A DNA stretch of 7,594 nucleotides from Bacteroidales bacterium (lineage in GTDB: Bacteria; Bacteroidota; Bacteroidia; Bacteroidales; VadinHA17). The DNA is taken from the NCBI GenBank assembly GCA_003162595.1, contig PMNJ01000225.1:1-7594 (forward strand). Reading direction: 5' to 3'. Positions within the stretch are counted from its first letter, which is position 1, and each line of letters starts with the position of its first letter. A program made the position numbers and the translations under genes. The notes beneath the pieces were generated by a model. It saw only the letters and a list, made by a program, of their open reading frames with translations, ran no database searches and had not been told where the DNA came from. Below are positions 1-5,935 of this stretch, piece by piece.

Positions 1-710
1 GACATGAACACATGGAAATGCTTGGAATAGGGTAAAATATTTGCAAATAGAAATATCAGAAGAATATGTGTCCACCATGATGCTTCATACATTAATCTGA
101 AGCTTTCTGCCTGTCCATTGGTAATAAAACCCGCAATAACACTGCTTACCGGGAACAGTCCGAATTCAAGCTCCCCTGTAATTGACTTATATTCAATATA
201 TCCTGTGTTCATAGAAAGAAGTGAGATCATCAAAAGAAGGATTATTGAAAGGGCAATATTTGCATCGATATGAGTACTTTTTTTCATTTCGATTCCTTCA
301 AATCTCTTAATATGGAAAAAGAGTCTGCGGTTTAGAAAAATGACTATTGAAATGGCAACAAGAAGAGCAAAGATATCCCCAGAAGCTATGATTATATTAT
401 AAACGGGCCCCAGGAATTTTAAAACCCTGACTGTACCGGTAAGACCATCAATAACCATTTCAATACTACCAAAAATAATAACGCAAAAACCCCAGAAGAC
501 AAGAGCGTGGAATATTCCAATGACAGGCCGGCGGAATATCTTTGTCTGACCAAAGGCAACTGTAAGCATGACATTTATTCTTTTTCCAATGTCTCTTATG
601 GGGAATGCAGGTCTGGTAAATTTAAAAAACTTTACAATCCTGTTGATTGTATAAGCAAATGCCCCTAAGGTTATCAGGAGTGTAATTGCAAATACTATCT
701 GTTTTGTCAT
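1..710 (-). CDS. EtfD-like ETF:menaquinone oxidoreductase, N-terminal membrane part (partial)
   Basis: This frame is open from the ATG at 710-708 to the left edge: 236 codons, C-terminus missing. Five hydrophobic segments lie near residues 3-23, 67-88, 105-127, 147-168 and 211-226, followed by the motif LPYSKHFHVF (226-235). This layout matches the NarI-like, heme b-binding N-terminal domain of fused membrane Fe-S oxidoreductases. In that family it precedes a cytosolic part with two [4Fe-4S] sites and CCG (heterodisulfide reductase-like) domains, which would lie outside the window. Candidate heme ligands are His68, His215, His231 and His233. Its place directly after etfB-etfA points to the EtfD/EMO role, taking electrons from reduced ETF to menaquinone. 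The ATG is the first in a frame that opens only at 761, and no Shine-Dalgarno sequence precedes it. The family is fairly sure from the membrane domain and context; the quinone role is inferred. A generic Fe-S oxidoreductase serving another donor is the alternative. Confidence 0.78.
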   Translation of the reverse strand, partial: MTKQIVFAITLLITLGAFAYTINRIVKFFKFTRPAFPIRDIGKRINVMLTVAFGQTKIFRRPVIGIFHALVFWGFCVIIFGSIEMVIDGLTGTVRVLKFLGPVYNIIIASGDIFALLVAISIVIFLNRRLFFHIKRFEGIEMKKSTHIDANIALSIILLLMISLLSMNTGYIEYKSITGELEFGLFPVSSVIAGFITNGQAESFRLMYEASWWTHILLIFLFANILPYSKHFHVFM

Positions 711-797
711 ATTGATTTTCTTCGTTTTACCCCGACCCCAAGGGGAGCGAAGAAAATCAATTTACTCCCCCTTGGGATGGGGTAAATAAATTGATTT
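711..797. repeat. Nested inverted-repeat cluster between etfA and the membrane oxidoreductase gene
   Basis: Three pairings compete here. (i) ATTGATTTTCTTCG at 711-724 is perfectly complementary to 748-761 (14 bp). (ii) AAATCAATTT at 754-763 is perfectly complementary to 788-797 (10 bp) and shares bases with arm (i). (iii) A C/G-rich unit at 726-747 reappears inverted at 765-786, matching at 18 of 22 positions. The octamer ATTGATTT also occurs as a direct repeat at 711-718 and 790-797, flanking the whole cluster. The left end touches the start codon (708-710) of the downstream minus-strand gene, so the structure would sit at the 5' end of that reading frame in the mRNA. It could act as a partial terminator, a translation-attenuating hairpin, an mRNA processing site, or be a dispersed palindromic repeat. 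No clean U-run follows either stem on the minus strand. Confidence 0.75.
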
Positions 798-840
798 CCA
801 AGCGACTTGTGGCAGGTTGTTAACAATTGCTTATATAAAA

Positions 841-1809
841 TTATTTTCTAATTTCTTTTACTGCTTCCACGAGCTTTGGCAGAACCTTCATTGCATCACC
901 AACTATTCCATACTGTGCTGCCTGAAAGATCGGAGCATCCTTGTCGCTGTTTATGGCAACAATGTATTTTGATGAACTGATACCTGCCAGATGCTGTGTT
1001 GCACCAGAAATACCCACAGCAATATAGAGATTCGGAGCGATGATCTTACCAGTTTGTCCGGTATGCTCTTCGTGAGGTCTCCAACCTTCATCCGATACCG
1101 GACGTGAACATGCAGTCGCGGCTCCAAGCAATGTAGCAAGCTCTACCAAAGGAGGCCAGTTATCGGGCGACTTCATACCTCTTCCACCTGATACAACTAT
1201 ATCTGCATCAGTCAAAAGTACCTTACCTGATTGTTTCTGAACATCCTTCAACACAGTTTTCAATAATGATCCGTCAACAGAAGGATTCAGATTCTCAATA
1301 ATCGCATTGGCTGGTGTTTCAACAAGTTCAAAAGAGTTCTGTGCCAGAGTAAGTATTTTAATATCCGATCTGATAACCAGATGAGCAAACGCATTCCCTG
1401 AATATGTCCTTTTATAAACGGTGAATGGTTCAAGACTTAATGGTAATCTGCTTATACCTGAACCTAGGCCGGCTTTAAGACGAACAGATAACCTGGGAGC
1501 AATTGCCTTACCCGTATTATTATTCGAAATTATTATTACTGATGCATTTTCTATAACGGAAATCTCAGCGATAACGCTTGTATAGGATTGACTATCAAAT
1601 ACTGCAAGCTGTTCATTATTAATGCTTATGATCTTTGTGGCTCCATAATTGCCAAGTTTTGACAATTCACTCTCATCAACCTTTCCGATTGATACCGCTG
1701 TCACAACTGTATTTAGCATTTTTGCGACACCTGTTGCATAAGATACCAGTTCAAATGAAAATTTCTTGAATTTTCCGTCCCAATTCTCTGTATATACTAA
1801 TACTGACAT
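841..1809 (-). CDS. etfA: Electron transfer flavoprotein alpha subunit
   Basis: EtfA forms a cytoplasmic heterodimer with EtfB and carries the FAD that shuttles electrons from flavin dehydrogenases to a membrane oxidoreductase. The protein has 322 residues, usual for bacterial EtfA. The N-terminal alpha/beta domain covers about 1-190 and includes APRLSVRLKAGLGSGIS (104-120). The C-terminal FAD domain covers about 200-322, with VSGGRGMKSPDNW (206-218), SRPVSDEGW (235-243), HTGQTGKIIAP (249-259), GISGATQHLAGI (266-277) and NSDKDAPIF (287-295). These are the conserved FAD-contacting segments, and none is missing. The gene starts at ATG 1809-1807, 32 bases after the etfB stop, so the two are almost certainly co-transcribed. 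The next gene, the EtfD-like oxidoreductase, begins 130 bases further on, past an inverted-repeat cluster. No truncation or frameshift is seen. Confidence 0.96.
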   Translation of the reverse strand: MSVLVYTENWDGKFKKFSFELVSYATGVAKMLNTVVTAVSIGKVDESELSKLGNYGATKIISINNEQLAVFDSQSYTSVIAEISVIENASVIIISNNNTGKAIAPRLSVRLKAGLGSGISRLPLSLEPFTVYKRTYSGNAFAHLVIRSDIKILTLAQNSFELVETPANAIIENLNPSVDGSLLKTVLKDVQKQSGKVLLTDADIVVSGGRGMKSPDNWPPLVELATLLGAATACSRPVSDEGWRPHEEHTGQTGKIIAPNLYIAVGISGATQHLAGISSSKYIVAINSDKDAPIFQAAQYGIVGDAMKVLPKLVEAVKEIRK

Positions 1810-1841
1810 ATCGTTTTGATTTACTGTTTTTTAACTAATTA

Positions 1842-2591
1842 TCAGATTACTTTTGCCTCATTCTGCAAAAGATCAAGAAGCTGTACCGGGTTATCAGCAT
1901 CAACAAATTTACAGGCTGCCCGTGGTGCAGGTTTTTCCAATTCCACAATCTGAGTCAATGGATCAACAGCGACCGGCTCAATCAATTTTACGGGTTTTGA
2001 CCTGGCTATCATAATCCCGCGCATAGCTGCTATTCTCGGCTCTTTGGCAATACCCTTCTGGACAATGGCTACAAATGGTGCCGGCACTGTCACAACTTCT
2101 TTCCCTCCATCTATCTCCCTGATCATAACCGGTTGCCCATTTTCAAATTTTATGGATGAAACAGCTGAAACAGAAGGAATCCCCAGGAATTCAGAGATCA
2201 TCCCTCCTACCGCTGAACCATTGAAATCGCTCGATTCAATACCACAAATAATCAGGTCAAACTGTTCCTTTTTAGCCACTTCGGCAATCTGATAAGCTAC
2301 AAACCAGGCATCAGACGATACTGCATTTACCCTTATTGCATCATCAGCTCCGATAGCCAGGGCTTTGCGTATAGTTGGCTCTGAGGCAGCCGTACCAACA
2401 TGAATGACAGTAACAGCTTTTATTCCGTTTACAGCATCATCCTTAAGTTCGAGGGCACGGGTAAGCGATAATTCATCCCATGGGTTTATAACCCACTGAA
2501 TACCGGTTGTGTCGATTGAATTGTTTCCTTCGGCAAATTTGATTTTTGTCGTCGTGTCGGGAACATTACTTATACAAACCAGAATCTTCAT
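1842..2591 (-). CDS. etfB: Electron transfer flavoprotein beta subunit
   Basis: EtfB is the partner of EtfA. In the family it binds AMP (canonical ETF) or a second FAD (bifurcating ETF). The 249 residues are near family length and start at ATG 2591-2589. Visible family segments are KILVCISNVPDT (2-13), NPWDELSLTRALELKD (36-51), RKALAIGADDAIRV (75-88), ICGIESSDFNGSAVGG (115-130) and the ETF-beta signature region about 156-200, containing IREIDGG, KEPR and GIMIARSKP. Features are mixed: VPDT resembles bifurcating or FixA-type proteins, while NPWDE and KEPR resemble canonical ones. The nucleotide-loop segment reads GIESSDFN, where both classes I recall usually have a G-K/R-QAID-type sequence. 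The AMP-versus-FAD choice is therefore open. It is the first gene of the minus-strand unit and has a well-formed promoter about 80 bases upstream. Confidence 0.96.
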   Translation of the reverse strand: MKILVCISNVPDTTTKIKFAEGNNSIDTTGIQWVINPWDELSLTRALELKDDAVNGIKAVTVIHVGTAASEPTIRKALAIGADDAIRVNAVSSDAWFVAYQIAEVAKKEQFDLIICGIESSDFNGSAVGGMISEFLGIPSVSAVSSIKFENGQPVMIREIDGGKEVVTVPAPFVAIVQKGIAKEPRIAAMRGIMIARSKPVKLIEPVAVDPLTQIVELEKPAPRAACKFVDADNPVQLLDLLQNEAKVI

Positions 2592-2671
2592 CTAAGATTG
2601 ATATTAGTTAATTAACTTATTCTTAATTGTTTAATAAATCTCAATTTGTTCATTTCAACCATATGAGGCGG

Positions 2672-2702
2672 CAAATATAATAATTTATGTTTCACAATCA
2701 AA
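2672..2702 (-). promoter_or_regulatory. Bacteroidota-type promoter for etfB-etfA(-etfD)
   Basis: Read on the minus strand, TTTG (2702-2699) is followed after 19 bases by TATATTTG (2679-2672), an exact match to the TAnnTTTG -7 element with the usual -33 spacing. Transcription would start near 2665, leaving an AT-rich leader of roughly 75 bases before the etfB ATG. The consensus comes from work on Bacteroides sigma-70-type promoters; assignment here is by pattern only. Confidence 0.7.
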
Positions 2703-2857
2703 TCACAAAAATATCATATATTCAGCTCATTCGAAAGAATATTTTGTTTTAACTAGCTAGCTTACTGATATTTATTAAATCTATTGAAGATGAATATTCT
2801 ATGTAGTCGAAAGACATGCACTTTATCTTTAGAAATCCATTAACCACTAAGATCGCA

Positions 2858-2875
2858 ATCCCGAGTACCCGGGAT
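2858..2875. repeat. Small GC-rich inverted repeat in the divergent gap
   Basis: ATCCCG (2858-2863) and CGGGAT (2870-2875) form a 6-bp perfect stem with a 6-base loop, followed on the plus strand by an A-rich run (AAGAAAAAAAAA, 2876-2887). It stands out as GC-rich in an AT-rich gap. It lacks a downstream T-run on the plus strand, so it is not a plus-strand terminator. It may be a remnant of a dispersed repeat. Confidence 0.45.
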
Positions 2876-3025
2876 AAGAAAAAAAAATCATAAAATGATT
2901 ATAATTATTTTAAATTGCAAAGGTTATACACTCCAGTCAAAAAATCTCGGATATATCTCCAAAAATATCAATTTTAGATTTAAATTCGCAGCGCTAAATT
3001 CATATCAATTTATAGGAATGCCAAA

Positions 3026-3949
3026 TTGAACAAGCAGGTAAAAAAATATATCGCAGTTGTGTTATCAATGATCTTTTGGTCATTTTCGTTTATCTGGTTC
3101 AAGGTTGCCAATAAGACATTCCATCCTATCACAATTGTCTTTATAAGGCTTCTGTTTTCTTCAATTCTAATGACGACGTTTCTGGTTGTTACTAAGAATT
3201 ATATGAAGATAAAAAAAACCGACCGGAAACTTTTCCTTATGCTGGCTTTGTTTGAACCGTTCTTTTACTTTCTCGGTGAGAGTTTCGGACTTACTTACGT
3301 TTCGGCAACTGTATGTTCAGTACTAATATCAACAATACCGGTTTTTGCAACAATAGGTGCATGGCTGATCTTTAAAGAGAAGCTGAAAGCAATAAATTAT
3401 GCAGGAATAATCATGTCTTTTATGGGAGTCCTGGTGTTTATCCTTAATACAGATGGAAGCTTATCATTTAATATTAAAGGATTAGGGCTACTGATACTTG
3501 CTGTGCTGTCGGCTGTAGGTTATAATCTTACCTTAAGCCGCCTGATTGAAACATACACTCCTGTGTATATTGTAAATGTTCAGAATTTAATCGGTGCAAT
3601 TCTCTTTCTGCCACTCTTCCTGATATTCGATTTTAAACATTTTATCTCTACACCTTTCACTTTTGATATGTTCAAACCGATAATCGAACTTTCTATCTTT
3701 GCATCTTGTGGAGCTTTCATACTCTTCGCCTACTCAGTAAAAAACATGGGCATTACCAAAGCAAATGTTTTTTCAAATTGTATTCCTGTTTTCACTGCTT
3801 TCTTCTCCTTCATTCTGATGGGCGATGAACTGACAGTTCAGAATATTGCCGGGATGGTCATAGTAATAGCCGGCTTGTTTATGTCGCAGATGAATGGAAT
3901 GAATAAGAGTATTGACGAAGCACTCACTCTTACCGGTAAAACTGCCTGA
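3026..3949 (+). CDS. EamA/DMT-superfamily transporter, ten helices
   Basis: This is an inner-membrane permease of the drug/metabolite transporter superfamily. Members export amino acids, metabolites or drugs; the substrate cannot be read from sequence. The 307 residues are typical. About ten hydrophobic helices lie near 8-27, 36-57, 70-90, 97-118, 126-145, 155-173, 185-204, 222-242, 250-270 and 276-293. The internal duplication of two EamA domains is visible: IPVFATIGAWLIFKEKL (104-120) matches CIPVFTAFFSFILMGDEL (252-269), each followed by an Asn, a short spacer and a glycine-rich helix. The frame opens at 2984 and has no in-frame ATG before codon 15, which lies inside helix 1. TTG at 3026 therefore gives the best N-terminus (NKQVKKYIAVVL). 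An ATG at 3018 is one base out of frame and ends at a TGA overlapping the TTG. The gene appears monocistronic, with no clear promoter. Confidence 0.88.
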   Translation: MNKQVKKYIAVVLSMIFWSFSFIWFKVANKTFHPITIVFIRLLFSSILMTTFLVVTKNYMKIKKTDRKLFLMLALFEPFFYFLGESFGLTYVSATVCSVLISTIPVFATIGAWLIFKEKLKAINYAGIIMSFMGVLVFILNTDGSLSFNIKGLGLLILAVLSAVGYNLTLSRLIETYTPVYIVNVQNLIGAILFLPLFLIFDFKHFISTPFTFDMFKPIIELSIFASCGAFILFAYSVKNMGITKANVFSNCIPVFTAFFSFILMGDELTVQNIAGMVIVIAGLFMSQMNGMNKSIDEALTLTGKTA

Positions 3950-4044
3950 TCATCATCAGATAGTTATATATTGTTCATTAATACTAATTTACACATCCTC
4001 TCCGTTTACATAAATCATACTATATTCGAGGTGCATCTGTAGAT

Positions 4045-5076
4045 ATGAATAAAAAAGTCCTGAATTTTGTCATATTCATCGTAATCGTGTCTCCTTCCTT
4101 TTCCCAAACAGGTGGTGATAATATATACGAATTCCTGAACCTTACACATTCCGGACTTGTCTCATCACTTGGAGGAACGAATGTATCGTTATCAGGGAAC
4201 GATCTCAACCTTGCATATCACAATCCGGCCCTTCTAAATTCAGGAATGAACAAGAGCCTTGCATTAAACTACGTCAATTATTTCGCGGGCATAAATTACG
4301 GGCTTGCCATGTATTCAAGATCATTTCCCGGAACAGGAAATTTTGCAGCTGGTTTAACATACATTAATTATGGCTCTTTCACAGAGACAGATGCCTCAGG
4401 AACAATTACAGGTAGCTTCAGCGCAGCTGAATATGCTCTCTCATTTATATACTCGCATCAGATTGATTCACTTCTTTCAATAGGAGTTAATTTTAAACCC
4501 GTGTTATCCCAACTCGAGAAATACACTTCTCTTGGATTCGCATTCGATATCGGTGCATCATGGCATAACAGCATCAATCATTTTTCAGCGGGTCTTGTAA
4601 TTAAAAATGCAGGGTATCAGGTTACTACCTATGCAGGTGAACCACGTGAGAAACTACCTTTTGAGGTACAGGCCGGTATTTCTCAAACTCTGGCCCATGC
4701 TCCATTCAGATTCTCATTAACGCTGAGACATCTTGAAAAATTTGATCTTACTTATCAATATCAGGATCCTGTTTCAACCGGAGAAAATAAGGTTTCATCC
4801 GGCTTTCTCGAGAATTCCATGAGACATATCATTCTGGGAGTTGAACTTATTCCTCAAAAAAACTTCTATTTTAGTGCAGGATATAATTACCAGAGAAGAA
4901 AAGAGCTGGAAATTGAATCAAAACCTTCTACTATAGGTTTCTCGTGGGGTTTCGGTATTAATACCTCATTCCTGAATATTGAGTTTGGAAGAGCGACATA
5001 TCATCTTGCAGGATCCTCGACTAATGTTTCATTAATTGCCAGACCTGATCTTTTTTATAAAAAGAATAGGAATTAA
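4045..5076 (+). CDS. porQ: Type IX secretion system outer-membrane protein PorQ
   Basis: PorQ is a predicted outer-membrane beta-barrel of the type IX secretion system. In Porphyromonas gingivalis it belongs to the surface attachment complex with PorU, PorV and PorZ, which processes and anchors cargo carrying a C-terminal T9SS signal. The 343 residues match family length. A signal peptide is clear: NKK, hydrophobic FVIFIVIV (8-15), cleavage likely after SFS (20). The mature start contains the family segment IYEFLNL (27-33), SSLGGTNVSL (40-49) and LAYHNPALLN (56-65). Alternating beta-strand segments follow throughout, ending with STIGFSWGFGI (295-305) and FGRATYHLAGSSTNVSLI (314-331), which I recognise as the PorQ C-terminal pattern. 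It starts at ATG 4045, 95 bases after the transporter, and is followed by a terminator at 5091-5120. No other por genes lie in the window; in this phylum they are usually scattered. A more distant PorV/FadL-type barrel is the alternative. Confidence 0.88.
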   Translation: MNKKVLNFVIFIVIVSPSFSQTGGDNIYEFLNLTHSGLVSSLGGTNVSLSGNDLNLAYHNPALLNSGMNKSLALNYVNYFAGINYGLAMYSRSFPGTGNFAAGLTYINYGSFTETDASGTITGSFSAAEYALSFIYSHQIDSLLSIGVNFKPVLSQLEKYTSLGFAFDIGASWHNSINHFSAGLVIKNAGYQVTTYAGEPREKLPFEVQAGISQTLAHAPFRFSLTLRHLEKFDLTYQYQDPVSTGENKVSSGFLENSMRHIILGVELIPQKNFYFSAGYNYQRRKELEIESKPSTIGFSWGFGINTSFLNIEFGRATYHLAGSSTNVSLIARPDLFYKKNRN

Positions 5077-5078
5077 AG

Positions 5079-5099
5079 GAGCACAGAGCACAGGGCAAA
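5079..5099. repeat. Tandem heptamers GAGCACA after porQ
   Basis: Two exact GAGCACA units (5079-5085, 5086-5092) are followed by a degenerate GGGCAAA (5093-5099). They start two bases after the porQ stop codon and run into the terminator stem. The same kind of heptamer reappears, in both orientations, at 5171-5227 on the far side of the cmk promoter. Confidence 0.65.
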
Positions 5100-5120
5100 A
5101 CCTGAGCCCTGAGTTTTTTT
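5091..5120 (+). terminator. Intrinsic terminator of porQ
   Basis: CAGGGC (5091-5096) pairs perfectly with GCCCTG (5106-5111) around a nine-base loop. Two bases later there is a run of seven T (5114-5120). It lies 14 bases after the porQ stop and just before the cmk promoter, as expected for a boundary between transcription units. The stem is short but GC-rich. Confidence 0.7.
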
Positions 5121-5123
5121 GAC

Positions 5124-5154
5124 TTGTCTTATAGCGGTTTATTTATCACCTTTG
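5124..5154 (+). promoter_or_regulatory. Promoter for cmk-ispH
   Basis: TTG (5124-5126) is followed after 20 bases by CACCTTTG (5147-5154), one mismatch from the Bacteroidota -7 element TAnnTTTG. A start near 5161 would give a leader of about 80 bases, made largely of heptamer repeats. Its position right after a terminator and before cmk supports the call. Confidence 0.6.
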
Positions 5155-5168
5155 CAAAATATTTTGCA
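5153..5168. promoter_or_regulatory. 16-bp perfect palindrome overlapping the cmk -7 element
   Basis: TGCAAAATATTTTGCA is identical to its own reverse complement. Its left end overlaps the last two bases of the -7 element, and the rest covers the expected transcription start. This is a place where a dimeric repressor would block initiation. No regulator is encoded nearby, and an AT-rich palindrome could arise by chance or form a cruciform or hairpin only, so the operator role is a guess. Confidence 0.4.
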
Positions 5169-5170
5169 TA

Positions 5171-5227
5171 GAGCTCAGGGCACAGCGCACAGACTAGTAC
5201 TGAGCACTGAGCTCTGAGCATTGAGCT
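5171..5227. repeat. Heptamer repeat array forming an imperfect hairpin in the cmk leader
   Basis: The right half is four tandem heptamers: CTGAGCA (5200-5206), CTGAGCT (5207-5213), CTGAGCA (5214-5220) and TTGAGCT (5221-5227). The left half (5171-5192) is built of complementary heptamers such as GAGCTCA, GGGCACA and GCGCACA. The halves can fold back around ACTAGTA (5193-5199), with 16 of the first 20 positions complementary. The array ends 12 bases before the cmk ATG, so it would be transcribed in the leader and could mask or expose the translation start. A dispersed, slippage-prone intergenic repeat without function is equally possible. Confidence 0.7.
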
Positions 5228-5239
5228 AATAAGATATAT

Positions 5240-5935
5240 ATGGAGAAGAAACTAATCATAGCAATCGACGGGTATTCGTCATGCGGAAAGAGCACTTTTG
5301 CCAGATTAATTGCAAAAGAACTGAACTATATCTTTATTGATAGCGGAGCAATGTATCGTACCGTAACACTCTTTTGCATGAGAAGAAAATTTATCAGTAT
5401 CACATGGTTGAATACTGATGGGATCCTTTCTGAACTTAAAGATATTCATATAGATTTTATTTTTAATCCCGATCGAGACGAATATGAGACCTTTCTGAAC
5501 TCCGAGAATGTTGAAAAGGAGATAAGGAGCATGGAAGTGACTTCCTTCGTAAGCAGAATAAGTCAGATGCCTGAAGTACGATCCAGGATGGTTGAGTTAC
5601 AGAGACAGATAGGTGCTTCAAAAGGAATTGTAATGGACGGGAGGGATATCGGTACAGTAGTTTTTCCGGACGCAGATATAAAAATCTTCATGACAGCTTC
5701 TATTGATATCAGGGCTAAGAGAAGACACAACGAGCTGAAGAGCAGAGGAGTGAACATCGACTTTGAAGAAATTAAAAGAACCATTATTGCCCGTGATATT
5801 GCTGATGAAAACAGGGATATCAGCCCGCTCAGAAGAGCTGATGATGCTATTATCCTCGATAACAGCAGAATGACTGTTGATGAACAGATGGTATGGATAA
5901 AAGAGATCATTGACAAGAAGAGAAATGGTAGTTGA
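5240..5935 (+). CDS. cmk: Cytidylate kinase
   Basis: This cytoplasmic enzyme phosphorylates CMP and dCMP with ATP to CDP and dCDP, recycling pyrimidine nucleotides for RNA, DNA and CDP-lipid synthesis. The 231 residues fit the family. The Walker A loop is GYSSCGKST (11-19). The NMP-binding domain carries DSGAMYR (34-40). GRDIGTVVFPDADIKIFMTAS (134-154) and the lid segment around 185-203, with RD-x2-D-x2-R-x2-SPL followed by A-x-DA, are the classic CMP kinase signatures. All expected catalytic and binding residues appear present. The start is ATG 5240; there is no strong Shine-Dalgarno sequence, as is usual in this phylum. The gene has its own promoter after the porQ terminator. Its last 11 bases overlap ispH, so the two form an operon with likely translational coupling. 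Confidence 0.96.
   Translation: MEKKLIIAIDGYSSCGKSTFARLIAKELNYIFIDSGAMYRTVTLFCMRRKFISITWLNTDGILSELKDIHIDFIFNPDRDEYETFLNSENVEKEIRSMEVTSFVSRISQMPEVRSRMVELQRQIGASKGIVMDGRDIGTVVFPDADIKIFMTASIDIRAKRRHNELKSRGVNIDFEEIKRTIIARDIADENRDISPLRRADDAIILDNSRMTVDEQMVWIKEIIDKKRNGS

Larger units (their letters stand above)
2592..3025. other. Divergent intergenic region between etfB and the transporter gene
   Basis: This 434-base, strongly AT-rich gap separates the minus-strand ETF unit from the plus-strand transporter. On the minus strand it holds a good etfB promoter (2672-2702). Near the middle is a short GC-rich island with a 6-bp-arm hairpin (2858-2875). I found no tRNA, no convincing plus-strand -33/-7 pair for the transporter and no conserved-looking ORF. 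The longest small plus-strand frame checked, 2687-2752, would give a 21-residue peptide with no recognisable features. A palindromic CTAGCTAG (2753-2760) is too short to interpret. Confidence 0.7.

Noticed and set aside
817..826. TTGTTAACAA palindrome upstream of the membrane oxidoreductase gene
   Set aside because: A ten-base AT-rich palindrome is easily expected by chance, and no promoter elements adjoin it.
951..1139. 62-codon minus-strand frame inside etfA
   Set aside because: It overlaps the real etfA reading frame out of phase and has no recognisable protein features.
2044..2292. 82-codon plus-strand frame opposite etfB
   Set aside because: It lies wholly antisense to a complete, well-conserved etfB and its product has no family features.
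2687..2752. 21-residue plus-strand mini-ORF in the divergent gap
   Set aside because: It has no homology I recognise, no promoter, and such length is expected by chance in AT-rich DNA.
3945..3958. CTGAT/ATCAG stem over the transporter stop codon as a terminator
   Set aside because: The five-base stem is AT-rich and no T-run follows.
4021..4028. TATATTCG as a -7 element for porQ
   Set aside because: It has one mismatch and no TTG at the right distance upstream, so it is too weak to annotate.
4020..4208. 62-codon minus-strand frame across the porQ start
   Set aside because: It is antisense to the porQ signal peptide and conserved N-terminus, with no independent support.
5563..5916. 117-codon minus-strand frame opposite cmk
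   Set aside because: Its hydrophobic look results from the complementary codons of cmk, whose sense product carries all kinase signatures.
5910..5924. TTG at 5910 as the ispH start
   Set aside because: The ATG at 5925 gives the normal IspH N-terminus with Cys at position 12; the five added residues are not typical.
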